A DNA stretch of 36,274 nt from Thermodesulfovibrionales bacterium (GCA_030017995.1 JASEGS010000018.1:1-36274), one strand, 5' to 3'; numbered from the stretch's first letter, positions 16,439 through 26,602 are shown. Translations and numbers: made by a program. Notes: generated by a model from the letters alone, not told the origin.

Positions 16439-17719
16439 CTAATGAGTAACTGTTGATAGTGATTCTAAAGACCTAACCCCTGCAACCCTTTCCAACTGGG
16501 CTTTTACAAGGGTAATGTTCAGCTTTGAACTTACCAGTTGTTCTCTTGCGATAGAAAGAAGGCTCTCTGCCTGCACGAGGGACAGGATATCTGCCTTTCC
16601 AACTTTATATTCTCCAAAGGCCTGGGAGTAATTATGTTCTGCCTGTTTGAGTTGCTGCTCTGCAACCTTAAGCTTGTTAGAGGCTGTGACTAAATCCTCA
16701 TAGGTCTTGTGGACTTCAAGCAAAAACTGCCTTTTCACTTCGTTTAGCTCTTCTGTTGCAACATTTTTCTCAAATTCAGATGAGCGTTTCTTAAAAAACT
16801 TTCCCAGTTCAAAAATATTCCATGTTGCGACGACCCCTGCGGTTTTTTCTTCTGGAGAGAGGGTATTAATCCTGCTGCCATCTGTTTTTGCGTAGGATGC
16901 AGTAAGCGAAACAACTGGATAAAAGGCGCTGAGGGATAGGGAAATGTTATTTTCCGATATTTTTAATGACTTTTCTGCCTGCTTTATCTCCGGCCTATGA
17001 AACACAATTTCATATAAACGGTTCTTGTCCGGCATCATGACTTCCGTATCTAATGTCCCCTGAATTTCATATTGGCTATCGAGACTTTTACCTATAAGGG
17101 AGTTAAGTTCTGAGAGCGCTTTCTTTGAATCGCCTTCAGCCTGTATAAGATTGAACCTTGCCTGTTCAAGCCTTACAGATGCCTGCAGTACATCTGAGAG
17201 TTTTGCGACGCCGAACTTATACCTTCCCTCTGCCACTTCATAATCCTTTTGCGCGTCTTGAAGCTGCACATTCCTTTGCTTTAGTATTTCTCTTTGTGCG
17301 ACTGCGGTATAAAAAGCGACTTTGACGCTATATTCCAGTTCAATAAGGCTCTTCTGCAATTCTTCCCTGTCCATTTCAAAATTAAGCTTTGCAGTGCTTC
17401 TGTCTGCCTTCCTTTTGCCTCCATCAAAAACAGTATAGGATAAAGTAAGATCAAGTGTTTTTGAGTCATACTCATCTGAAGAAGCGTAATGTCTGTTATA
17501 AGAGGCAGATGCATCTAAGGTCGGCAAGTAGGGCGAGAGAGACGCCTTATATAACTCCCCTGTTGATCTCACCTTAAATGCAGATGCTTTATAAGACGGA
17601 AGGTTTTCCTTTGAGAGTGAGATGGCCTCATCAATGGTCAGAGAGCTGGCTAAGGCAGGGACAGAAACAATACAAATGGCCGCAAAATATATACAGATAA
17701 GCCTTAAAGTTTTTCTCAT
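16439..17719 (-). CDS. TolC-family outer-membrane efflux protein
   Basis: From ATG 17719 this is a protein of about 426 residues with a signal peptide (MRKTLRLICIYFAAICIVSVPALASS). The two-fold repeated outer-membrane efflux architecture follows: LTIDEAISLSKENLPSYKA at the first half, long helices, and the second half ending LSIAREQLVSSKLNITLVKAQLERVAG. A longer start at 17743 would add eight residues before the signal sequence. It is the first member of the tolC-macA-ATPase unit and follows larC by 43 bases. Confidence 0.9.
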   Translation of the reverse strand: MRKTLRLICIYFAAICIVSVPALASSLTIDEAISLSKENLPSYKASAFKVRSTGELYKASLSPYLPTLDASASYNRHYASSDEYDSKTLDLTLSYTVFDGGKRKADRSTAKLNFEMDREELQKSLIELEYSVKVAFYTAVAQREILKQRNVQLQDAQKDYEVAEGRYKFGVAKLSDVLQASVRLEQARFNLIQAEGDSKKALSELNSLIGKSLDSQYEIQGTLDTEVMMPDKNRLYEIVFHRPEIKQAEKSLKISENNISLSLSAFYPVVSLTASYAKTDGSRINTLSPEEKTAGVVATWNIFELGKFFKKRSSEFEKNVATEELNEVKRQFLLEVHKTYEDLVTASNKLKVAEQQLKQAEHNYSQAFGEYKVGKADILSLVQAESLLSIAREQLVSSKLNITLVKAQLERVAGVRSLESLSTVTH

Positions 17720-17762
17720 ATTTAAATAAATTAACACATGCAATAAATTAAACTCAATGAAT

Positions 17763-18938
17763 TCAACAATTCCTCAAGACTTCCTCAGAAAGTTTCTTTA
17801 TGGGTATTTTTGTCTTCTTTGATATAGATTTCAAGTCCTCATACTCAGGCGAGATATTAACCACTGTGTCGCCGAGTTTTGATATTTTTATGCGGACATC
17901 TCCATATCTGGTCTTTATTTTTTTTATCTCCCTACTGAGAATTTTCCTGTGAGCTTCATAGAATCTGACACCGATGGTAGTAGTTTCTTTAAAAAGCATG
18001 TCGGTTAGTGTGTTTAGGCGTTTTTTGTCAGCAATTACGGTAAGCTTTATAGCAGGTCTCCCCTTTTTCATTATGACGTTCTCTATAAAAACATCCAGTG
18101 CGCCTGAGGCGAGTAGTTTTTCCATAACATCTTCGTATATCTGAGGGTTCATGTCATCTATATTTGTTTCAATAACCATGACGTGTCCTTCATCAGGAAT
18201 ATCTTTTCTTTCCCCTATGAAGAGCCTCAGCGTATTCGGCATGGTTTTTATATCCTTATTGCCTGCGCCGTATCCTATCTTATGGACATTCATCTTAGGT
18301 ATAGGAGAGAAAGTGGAATCAAGTCCGGTTATAATGGCTGCCCCTGTGGGTGTGGTCAGCTCAAAAGGTATGTCTGATGCATATACTGGATAACTCTTTA
18401 AAAGTTCTATGGTGGCAGGCGCCGGCACAGGAAGTGCTCCATGGACAGTGTTAATTGTTCCGCTGCCCAAATTGATTGAAGATACATATATTTTCTCTAC
18501 TCCAAGCGCATCAATACCTATAATCGTTCCGAATATGTCCACTATGCAGTCAATACCGCCGAGCTCGTGGAGATGGATTTTTTCAAACGGCTCTCCATGA
18601 ACCCTTGCTTCTGTCTCAAAGAGTCTTTTAAATATGTGCAGACCTCTTTGTTTAATTTTATCTGACAGTGAAGATGCTTTAATTATTTTTTCGATATCTT
18701 TCCATTTTTTAACTTCTGACTTCTGACTTTTAACTTTTGATTTCTGAAGGATTACATCTACCTTTGAAGACGATATCCCAGCCCTATCAACCTTTTTGAG
18801 CGCAAGGTCATAACCTTTTACCGGTATCTTTTTTAATTCCCTTTTGATTATGCCGATATCTGCCCCTGCATCTATAATGGCGCCAAGACACATATCCCCG
18901 CTTATCCCTGAAAAACAGTCGAAATAGGCAATTTTCAT
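17763..18938 (-). CDS. larC: Nickel-pincer cofactor biosynthesis protein LarC (full length)
   Basis: This protein of about 391 residues starts MKIAYFDCFSGISGDM, the standard LarC start. It contains HLHELGGIDCIVDI with histidine ligands, and ETNIDDMNPQIYEDVMEKL in the C-terminal half. LarC inserts nickel by CTP-dependent cyclometallation into the pincer cofactor used by lactate racemase and other LarA-type racemases. In Lactobacillus plantarum the two halves are joined by programmed frameshifting; here they form one continuous reading frame. No larA, larB or larE is in the window. The N-terminal half carries a heptad insert at 18711-18745. ATG 18944 is an alternative start. Confidence 0.92.
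   Translation of the reverse strand: MKIAYFDCFSGISGDMCLGAIIDAGADIGIIKRELKKIPVKGYDLALKKVDRAGISSSKVDVILQKSKVKSQKSEVKKWKDIEKIIKASSLSDKIKQRGLHIFKRLFETEARVHGEPFEKIHLHELGGIDCIVDIFGTIIGIDALGVEKIYVSSINLGSGTINTVHGALPVPAPATIELLKSYPVYASDIPFELTTPTGAAIITGLDSTFSPIPKMNVHKIGYGAGNKDIKTMPNTLRLFIGERKDIPDEGHVMVIETNIDDMNPQIYEDVMEKLLASGALDVFIENVIMKKGRPAIKLTVIADKKRLNTLTDMLFKETTTIGVRFYEAHRKILSREIKKIKTRYGDVRIKISKLGDTVVNISPEYEDLKSISKKTKIPIKKLSEEVLRNC
18711..18745. repeat. In-frame heptad array in larC
   Basis: Five 7-base units on the plus strand: AACTTCT, GACTTCT, GACTTTT, AACTTTT, GATTTCT. In the gene's sense direction they encode QKSKVKSQKSEVKK, a charged stretch between LarC segments. The units are the same heptad as in addB (AGAAGTC in sense). 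Confidence 0.75.
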
Positions 18939-19041
18939 AAACATATTTTACATCTTTGGCGGGGAGAAAGGAATAATTTGATTTTTGAGCTGAATAATTT
19001 GTATCCTGAAAATTAATTTTAGAAATCGGTGGTGTGCGCAA

Positions 19042-19593
19042 ATGGAAGTCGTATCTGAATATAAGGTTAACAATAAAACCCTCAGGCTTGTTTTAGGAGA
19101 CATCACTATGCGGGATGTACACGCAATTGTGAATGCAGCAAACTCGCATCTTCAGCATGGAGGCGGAGTTGCAGGCGCTATTGTGAGAAAGGGCGGGCAA
19201 ATTATTCAGGATGAAAGCAACAGGATAGGTTTTGTGCCTGTTGGGAATGCTGCGATTACCACAGCCGGGAAATTGCCGGCTAAATTTGTCATTCATGCAG
19301 TTGGACCGAGAATGGGAGAGGGAGACGAGGACAAGAAGCTTAAAAATGCAGTGACAAACAGCCTGAAACTCGCATCTGAAAAGGGACTTAAGAGCATATC
19401 TATGCCTGCTATAAGCTCCGGGATATTTGGATTTCCAAAGGACAAATGCGCAAAGATACTCGTTACAGAGTCAAAACGGTTCTTAGATGAAAACAGGTCA
19501 GTATCTCTTGAGATAGTCGAGTTCTGCATCTTTGATGAACAGACACTTAGCCATTTTAAACACGAATTTGATAAACTAACTCCTAACTCTTAA
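19042..19593 (+). CDS. Macro-domain protein (ADP-ribose-binding or hydrolase)
   Basis: This single macro domain of 183 residues has GDIT near 20, IVNAANSHLQHGGGVAGAIVRKGG (the ligand loop with catalytic-type Asn), and MPAISSGIFGFPKDKCA (the phosphate loop). Such domains bind ADP-ribose and many remove it from proteins or convert O-acetyl-ADP-ribose. The gene is divergent from larC and ends in the heptad sequence coding LTPNS. No ADP-ribosyltransferase or sirtuin is adjacent, so its target is open. Confidence 0.92.
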   Translation: MEVVSEYKVNNKTLRLVLGDITMRDVHAIVNAANSHLQHGGGVAGAIVRKGGQIIQDESNRIGFVPVGNAAITTAGKLPAKFVIHAVGPRMGEGDEDKKLKNAVTNSLKLASEKGLKSISMPAISSGIFGFPKDKCAKILVTESKRFLDENRSVSLEIVEFCIFDEQTLSHFKHEFDKLTPNS

Positions 19594-19596
19594 ACT
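19576..19596. repeat. Heptad units forming the end of the macro-domain gene
   Basis: CTAACTC occurs twice in perfect tandem (19576-19589), followed by the degenerate TTAAACT. The units provide the last codons (LTPNS) and stop of the macro-domain gene, 8 bases before the tRNA. The unit equals the CCTAACT heptad in nagA, by rotation. Confidence 0.5.
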
Positions 19597-19604
19597 CTGT
19601 TTTT

Positions 19605-19676
19605 GCCGGGATAGCACAGTGGTAGTGCAGCTGATTCGTAATCAGCAGGTCGAGGGTTCGAATCCCTTTCCCGGCT
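19605..19676 (+). tRNA. tRNA-Thr (anticodon CGU)
   Basis: The cloverleaf is complete: acceptor GCCGGGA/TCCCGGC (19605-19611 with 19669-19675), D stem GCAC/GTGC, anticodon stem GCTGA/TCAGC with loop TTCGTAA and anticodon CGT at 19637-19639, and T arm GAGGG-TTCGAAT-CCCTT. Discriminator base is T. CCA is not encoded, so a tRNA nucleotidyltransferase must add it. It would read threonine codon ACG. Confidence 0.96.
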
Positions 19677-19700
19677 TTTATTATTTTATATGAGGGTGTA

Positions 19701-19886
19701 TTGAAAATCACGGAAATAGCAGATGGATTATTACATGATGTCCATAATATTCAGGACAGGTTTGAAGCTATAACATATGCGCAGCAAAAACTGAAGGCAT
19801 TTAATAATCTTATCGCATTGATAAAGACGTTGAAGCCGTGCCTGCCTTGCTTGATTATGGATTATGGGTTTGAGAAGATCGGATAA
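19701..19886 (+). CDS. Small hypothetical protein with a CLPC motif
   Basis: This 61-residue ORF starts at TTG 19701 with GAGGGTG a few bases upstream. Its N-terminal two-thirds is helical, and CLPC follows near residue 48. I do not recognise the family. It overlaps the longest cinA frame but stops 20 bases before the likely cinA start. It could be real and translated with cinA, or a chance frame. Confidence 0.3.
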   Translation: MKITEIADGLLHDVHNIQDRFEAITYAQQKLKAFNNLIALIKTLKPCLPCLIMDYGFEKIG

Positions 19887-19905
19887 TTTTGTTATAAAAT
19901 ATGAT

Positions 19906-22441
<2,536 letters not shown>

Positions 22442-22489
22442 GAACAATATCTAAGTTTTTGATTTAACAGTGAAATGCTGATGGCCTTC

Positions 22490-22664
22490 ATTATTCATAA
22501 ACTTTGTTATGCGGAAGACAAAGTATTTCCGCTTCATTCTCGAATATCATCCAGCCCTTCTCCGAAACTACGCCAGTCTGCTTAGACATCCATGTCACGC
22601 ATGGGCTGTTGAAGTCGCTCTAACACTTTGTCTTCCGCTTTGGCTATCGTAATTTATGAATAAT
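22490..22664. repeat. 175-bp imperfect inverted repeat with internal hairpins
   Basis: ATTATTCATAAA (22490-22501) and GCGGAAGACAAAGT (22511-22524) have exact reverse complements at 22653-22664 and 22625-22638, so the element folds into one long stem with a small asymmetric bulge. Inside lie CAGCCC/GGGCTG (22552-22557, 22603-22608), GTCT-GCTT-AGAC (22576-22587) and CCATG-TCACG-CATGG (22590-22604). No ORF of note lies within. It sits between convergent ligA and the 46-aa gene. It could be a MITE-like element, a structured RNA or a bidirectional terminator. Confidence 0.65.
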
Positions 22665-22671
22665 TTAGCTT

Positions 22672-22812
22672 TTAGTGGGCGCCGTGTATCAGTATCGGCA
22701 GACATCTTACGCAGACAAGTTTCTCCTCGCCTGAGTGAATACAAGGCAGATACACCCTGTTATTATCGGTTGCACCGCAAACAAAACATTTGATTTCTTT
22801 AGTCTCATTCAT
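22672..22812 (-). CDS. 46-residue CxxC zinc-binding protein
   Basis: Translation from ATG 22812 gives a protein with two knuckles, CFVCG near residues 9-13 and CVRCLP near 34-39, and a further LPCIHSGEE between them. It ends LIHGAH. Two CxxC pairs suggest a zinc ribbon or a thiol-redox site. The start is fused to the DUF1858 stop (TAATG, 1-base overlap) with GGAGG seven bases upstream, so the two are translationally coupled. I know similar tiny proteins next to DUF1858 genes but no assigned function. It is easily missed because it is short. Confidence 0.75.
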   Translation of the reverse strand: MNETKEIKCFVCGATDNNRVYLPCIHSGEEKLVCVRCLPILIHGAH

Positions 22813-23024
22813 TAATTGCCTCCTATTTCGTTAATTTCTTTTACTACCTTCTCAGGATCAATATTGTGCATCATTGCGCCGAAGCTTAAAGATTCAACCT
22901 TTATGCCCGGGCATGTAAAGCATCCATTGCCAAAGTACTTTTCAATGACCTTTCTTGCTTCCGGGTCATTGATTACTTCTCCTATTACGGTATCCTTTGT
23001 TACTTTCTTTTTTGTTGTTTCCAT
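22812..23024 (-). CDS. DUF1858 hybrid-cluster-protein-associated redox disulfide protein
   Basis: This 70-residue protein belongs to the DUF1858 / prismane-associated redox disulfide family. It has TVIGEVINDPEARKVIEKYF, then GNGCFTCPGI with C35 and C38 as a CxxC pair, and PEKVVKEINEI at the end. Members are named for frequent association with the hybrid cluster protein, which handles nitric oxide and hydroxylamine in anaerobes. GGGAGG precedes ATG 23024. The gene is divergent from the four-helix gene at 23190 across two matched palindromes, which supports a nitrosative or redox stress role by inference. Confidence 0.9.
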   Translation of the reverse strand: METTKKKVTKDTVIGEVINDPEARKVIEKYFGNGCFTCPGIKVESLSFGAMMHNIDPEKVVKEINEIGGN

Positions 23025-23067
23025 TTTGTCCTCCCTTTTAAAGTTACGGTGATAAATTATTATTTTT

Positions 23068-23073
23068 AGTTTA
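23068..23073 (-). promoter_or_regulatory. Candidate -10 box for the DUF1858 gene
   Basis: On the minus strand this reads TAAACT, matching TATAAT at four of six positions. Its upstream base lies 29-30 bases from the centre of the 23094-23111 palindrome, mirroring the arrangement on the plus strand. There is no -35 box of its own, as expected if an activator binds there. Confidence 0.35.
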
Positions 23074-23093
23074 CAAAATATCGCTGTTTTATT

Positions 23094-23111
23094 TTATGAT
23101 ACAGGTCATAA
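23094..23111. promoter_or_regulatory. CRP/FNR-type palindromic operator 1
   Basis: TTATGA-TACAGG-TCATAA has exact 6-base half-sites with a 6-base spacer. The geometry is that of CRP/FNR-superfamily sites and differs by one base per half from TTGTGA-N6-TCACAA, the motif known for CRP and for HcpR in Desulfovibrio. It is centred near -41/-42 relative to the likely DUF1858 start. Confidence 0.7.
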
Positions 23112-23116
23112 TGCCT

Positions 23117-23134
23117 TTATGACTTCTATCATAA
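23117..23134. promoter_or_regulatory. CRP/FNR-type palindromic operator 2
   Basis: TTATGA-CTTCTA-TCATAA repeats the half-sites of operator 1 exactly but with a different spacer, 23 bases centre to centre. With the TATTAT box at 23154-23159 the start would fall near 23167, putting this site at about -41.5, the class II activation position. Identical arms with unlike spacers argue for selection on the arms. Confidence 0.75.
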
Positions 23135-23153
23135 CAGAAAGCATCCTGCTTAA

Positions 23154-23159
23154 TATTAT
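23154..23159 (+). promoter_or_regulatory. Candidate -10 box for the four-helix oxidase-like gene
   Basis: TATTAT matches the consensus at five of six positions, and lies 31 bases before the ATG at 23190. No -35 box is evident; operator 2 occupies that region. This pattern is typical of activator-dependent promoters. Confidence 0.45.
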
Positions 23160-23189
23160 GATTTTATAAAACAACCATGAGGAGGAGTA

Positions 23190-23597
23190 ATGGATAAGTT
23201 TGTAAGAAATTTTATTGTGATGAGCATCGCATATCTCGCATTAGCGGCACTTCTTGGCGTCCTAATGCTTGCCAACCCATCTTACCTTTACCTAAAGTTT
23301 GTTCACTCTCATCTTAATCTGTTGGGATGGGTCTCCATGATGATCTACGGTGTTGGCTATCATATCTTGCCCCGTTTTGCAGGGAAAAAACTAAAAAGCG
23401 TGAAGATGGGTGAAATGCAGTTCTATTTAGCTAACATTGGGCTTATCGGTATGTTGTTGTTCTACATGTTTCAAACGGCTAACCCTGATATATCGCTCTA
23501 CAGAGCGCTCTCTGCTGCCTTTGGTCTTGTGGAGGTTCTTTCAATAGCGTTGTTTTTCTATAATATGCTTGCCACACTGCTTTCCAAAGAAGAGTAA
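23190..23597 (+). CDS. Small four-helix heme-copper-oxidase-like/NnrS-like membrane protein
   Basis: This 135-residue protein has four predicted membrane helices (about 8-28, 38-60, 76-96, 104-128). Helix 2 carries H39, H41 and H58 within KFVHSHLNLLGWV and YGVGYHILPRF. This resembles heme-ligand helices of heme-copper oxidase subunit I and of NnrS, but the protein is far too short to be a whole oxidase. GGAGGAG precedes ATG 23190. It is divergent from DUF1858 under shared palindromic sites, so a role in haem-based sensing or detoxification of NO or oxygen is a reasonable inference. The product is often annotated only as cytochrome oxidase subunit I-like. Confidence 0.75.
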   Translation: MDKFVRNFIVMSIAYLALAALLGVLMLANPSYLYLKFVHSHLNLLGWVSMMIYGVGYHILPRFAGKKLKSVKMGEMQFYLANIGLIGMLLFYMFQTANPDISLYRALSAAFGLVEVLSIALFFYNMLATLLSKEE

Positions 23598-23598
23598 A

Positions 23599-23634
23599 AG
23601 GGGGCTATGCCCCCTAAAACCTCTGTCTTTTTTA
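23599..23634 (+). terminator. GC-rich hairpin after the four-helix gene
   Basis: AGGGGGC (23599-23605) pairs with GCCCCCT (23609-23615) around loop TAT, two bases after the stop codon. A T-rich run (TCTTTTTT) begins about 12 bases later, further than usual for an intrinsic terminator, but the stem is strong. Confidence 0.55.
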
Positions 23635-23686
23635 AGTTTTTTATTGTAAAATTCTAATATTAAATCCCACCACATAGGAGGCTGTC

Positions 23687-23914
23687 ATGAAAGAAGAAGA
23701 AATTATAGAGGCTTTAAAGAAGGGAAATGAAGAATTCAGACGCCTTTATCAGGAGCACAGGGAGCTTGACTCCCAGCTTTCAGAGTTAAACAAAAAGGCC
23801 CATCTTACATCTGAAGAAGAATTAGAGGCGCAGAGGATAAAAAAAGAAAAGCTTTACAAAAAAGACAAGATCGCAGAATTAATAAGAGCGTATAAAAAGC
23901 AGTCAATGAATTAA
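23687..23914 (+). CDS. DUF465 (YdcH-like) small coiled-coil protein
   Basis: These 75 residues are almost wholly helical and charged, with the DUF465 pattern FRRLYQEHRELDSQLSELNKKAHLTSEEELEAQRIKKEKLYKKDKIAELI. The family is widespread in Gram-negative bacteria and its function is unknown. ATG 23687 has AGGAGG upstream. It may be co-transcribed with ilvD, which starts about 50 bases downstream. Confidence 0.88.
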   Translation: MKEEEIIEALKKGNEEFRRLYQEHRELDSQLSELNKKAHLTSEEELEAQRIKKEKLYKKDKIAELIRAYKKQSMN

Positions 23915-23965
23915 TATAGCAGCAGAATGGAAGTGAAGTATTCTGTTGGAAGGGATATTATATTT

Positions 23966-25624
23966 ATGACAATGAGAAGTAAAATCATTAAAAGCGGCAT
24001 TGAGAGGGTCCCTCACAGGGCACTCCTTTACGCTACAGGCATTCCGAGAAGCGAGATGGGGAAACCGTTCATAGGCGTCGCTACAAGCTTTACGGACATT
24101 ATCCCCGGGCACATAGGCATGAGGGACATGGAGCGCTTTATCGAAAAGGGTGTTCACACGGGAGGCGGCTATCCTTTCTTTTTCGGCATTCCCGGCATCT
24201 GCGATGGTATTGCAATGGGGCACAGGGGAATGCATTATTCTCTTGCTTCGCGGGAATTGATTGCTGATATGGTTGAGACGATTGCAGAAGCGCACCAGCT
24301 TGATGGCCTTGTGCTTCTTACAAACTGCGATAAGATAACTCCTGGCATGCTTATGGCTGCTGCAAGACTTAATATTCCAAGCATTGTGGTTACCGCAGGC
24401 CATATGCTCTCAGGTCATTACAAAGGCAGGAGGCTTAATCTTACGAGTGATATGTTCGAGGCGGTTGGAAAATACAAAAAGGGACTGATAAAGGCTGATG
24501 AACTTCAGGCCCTTGAGATGTGCGCATGTCCGGGAGCCGGCTCATGTCAGGGTATGTATACTGCAAATACAATGGCTTGCGTTACGGAATCACTCGGGAT
24601 GAGCCTTCCGGGATGCGCAACATCTCCGGCTGCGCTTGCTCAAAAAAGAAGGATTGCATTTGATAGCGGCGTAAAGATAGTGGAGATGATAAAAAAGAAT
24701 GTTACTCCGAGAAAGATAATGACGAGGAAGGCATTTGAAAATGCAATCACAGTTGACCTTGCCCTTGGAGGCTCGACAAATACGGTTTTGCATATACCTG
24801 CAATAGCGCATGAGGCTGGAGTGGAATTGCCCCTTGAGGTCTTCGACCATCTGGGCAGAAAGACCCCTCATATCTCAAACATGATTCCTGGCGGAGAGCA
24901 TTACATGGAAGACCTCGACTATGCAGGAGGAATTCCAGCGGTATTGAAAAGGCTGAAAGATAATCTCAATCCGAATCCGACAGTGTCAGGCAAAAATATT
25001 ATGGAAATTGCCGAAGAAGCGGAGATAATGGATGAAAATGTCATCAGGCCATTGGGTAAGGCTTATCACAAGGAAGGCGGGATCGCAATACTGAAGGGGA
25101 ATCTCGCTCCGGACGGAGCGGTTGTAAAGCAGACTGCGGTGAGCAAAAATATGATGAAATTCGAGGGTAAAGCAAAGGTCTTCGATTCGGAAGAAAACGG
25201 AATGAAGGCGATAATGAACGGTCATATAAAAGCAGGAGACGTTGTCGTTATCAGATATGAAGGCCCTAAGGGCGGTCCGGGCATGAGGGAAATGCTCTCT
25301 CCGACTGCCGCGATAGCAGGCATGGGATTAAGCGAGTCGGTCGCGTTGATAACCGACGGAAGGTTTTCTGGCGGCACACGCGGGCCTTGCATCGGTCATA
25401 TATCTCCAGAGGCTATGGAGGGAGGGCCCTTAGCAATATTGAAAAACGGCGACAAAATCAAGATAGATATTCCGAAGAGAAAGATAGATGTTTTGCTTTC
25501 TGACGATGAGATTAAAAAGAGGCTTTCTCAGTGGGAGAAGCCCGAGCCCAAGATAAAGAAAGGCTATCTTTCAAGATATGCAAAGCTTGTAAGCTCGGCA
25601 GGCAAAGGCGCGATAATGGAGTGA
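23966..25624 (+). CDS. ilvD: Dihydroxy-acid dehydratase IlvD
   Basis: This protein of about 552 residues starts in the normal family place, [25 protein letters not shown]. It makes the 2-keto acids of valine/isoleucine synthesis from dihydroxy acids. Iron-sulfur cysteines lie in [13 protein letters not shown] and [44 protein letters not shown] and [19 protein letters not shown] are also characteristic. A longer frame reaches 23927 but adds residues without family match. The stop is one base from the bioB stop on the other strand. The other ilv genes are not present here. Confidence 0.96.
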   Translation: MTMRSKIIKSGIERVPHRALLYATGIPRSEMGKPFIGVATSFTDIIPGHIGMRDMERFIEKGVHTGGGYPFFFGIPGICDGIAMGHRGMHYSLASRELIADMVETIAEAHQLDGLVLLTNCDKITPGMLMAAARLNIPSIVVTAGHMLSGHYKGRRLNLTSDMFEAVGKYKKGLIKADELQALEMCACPGAGSCQGMYTANTMACVTESLGMSLPGCATSPAALAQKRRIAFDSGVKIVEMIKKNVTPRKIMTRKAFENAITVDLALGGSTNTVLHIPAIAHEAGVELPLEVFDHLGRKTPHISNMIPGGEHYMEDLDYAGGIPAVLKRLKDNLNPNPTVSGKNIMEIAEEAEIMDENVIRPLGKAYHKEGGIAILKGNLAPDGAVVKQTAVSKNMMKFEGKAKVFDSEENGMKAIMNGHIKAGDVVVIRYEGPKGGPGMREMLSPTAAIAGMGLSESVALITDGRFSGGTRGPCIGHISPEAMEGGPLAILKNGDKIKIDIPKRKIDVLLSDDEIKKRLSQWEKPEPKIKKGYLSRYAKLVSSAGKGAIME

Positions 25625-25625
25625 A

Positions 25626-26585
25626 TTATATTTTCAGCCCATACTTTTCTATTAGCCCGAGGTCGTCTTTGTATGTCCTGCCTGTTGTGGTGAGATAATT
25701 CCCTGTAAGCAGCGAATCCGCTCCTGCCATGAATACCATAGAATTGAATTCTCCCAAGATCTGCATCCTGCCGCCGCAAACTCTTATTTCCTTTTGAGGC
25801 AGGATAAATCTGTAAAGGCTTATGATCTTAAGGGCATCGAAGGGGTGGAGATAATCCATTTCTCCGAGGGATGTGCCTTTGACAGGTATCAGAAAATTTA
25901 TAGGCACGGAATCTACATCCAATTCTTTTACGGCAAAGGCCATATCTATTCTGTCCTGCCATGTCTCTCCAAGTCCGAAGATACCTCCGGAGCAGACAGA
26001 GAGTCCTGCTGATTGGGCTGCGTCAATGGTTTTCAGTTTGTCATAATAGGTGTGTGTCCTGCATATCTCAGGGAAAAATCTCTCTGAGGTTTCTATGTTG
26101 TGATGATAGCGCTCAAGGCCGCTGTTTTTAAGTAATGAGAGTTCATCTTTGTTTATAAGCCCTAATGTTGCGCAGGGCAGGAGGCCGAGTTTTCTGATGT
26201 CGGTTATCATTGCCGATATTTCTTTGATCTCGCTTTTGCCGATTTTTCTTCCGCTTGTTACGATGCAGAATCTTTTTACGCTTGCCTCTTTTGCCTCTTT
26301 TGCTTTTTCGATGACACTATTTTTACTGATGAGAGGATATATTTGTATGCCCGTTTTACTTTTGAAGGACTGCGCACAGTAAGAGCAGTCTTCGGGGCAT
26401 GCGCCTGACTTGGCATTGACTATGGCGCAGAGGTCAATAGAATCGCCTCTGAATGTCGGTCTTATCTTGTTTGCCGCCGCAAAGAGGTCAGGGATGTCGG
26501 AATGCAGGATTTCTGAAATGACAAGGGCTTCGGATTTTGTTATGGATATGCCTGATAAAACTTTATCTTTGAGAGCATTGATCAC
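25626..26585 (-). CDS. bioB: Biotin synthase BioB
   Basis: This 319-residue radical SAM enzyme inserts sulfur into dethiobiotin. The 4Fe-4S motif C63-x3-C67-x2-C70 lies in GACPEDCSYCAQS. The 2Fe-2S-region residues appear as RFCIVTSGR, GLERYHHNIETSERFF and VCGGR. It begins at GTG 26585. It is the last gene of the liv-acyP run, an unusual neighbour for biotin synthesis, and no bioA, bioD or bioF is in the window. Confidence 0.95.
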   Translation of the reverse strand: MINALKDKVLSGISITKSEALVISEILHSDIPDLFAAANKIRPTFRGDSIDLCAIVNAKSGACPEDCSYCAQSFKSKTGIQIYPLISKNSVIEKAKEAKEASVKRFCIVTSGRKIGKSEIKEISAMITDIRKLGLLPCATLGLINKDELSLLKNSGLERYHHNIETSERFFPEICRTHTYYDKLKTIDAAQSAGLSVCSGGIFGLGETWQDRIDMAFAVKELDVDSVPINFLIPVKGTSLGEMDYLHPFDALKIISLYRFILPQKEIRVCGGRMQILGEFNSMVFMAGADSLLTGNYLTTTGRTYKDDLGLIEKYGLKI

Positions 26586-26602
26586 AGGATATTTTCCCGC
26601 CT

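Noticed and set aside
23903-24403. 166-residue minus-strand frame
   Set aside because: It is antisense to the well-supported ilvD gene and matches no family.
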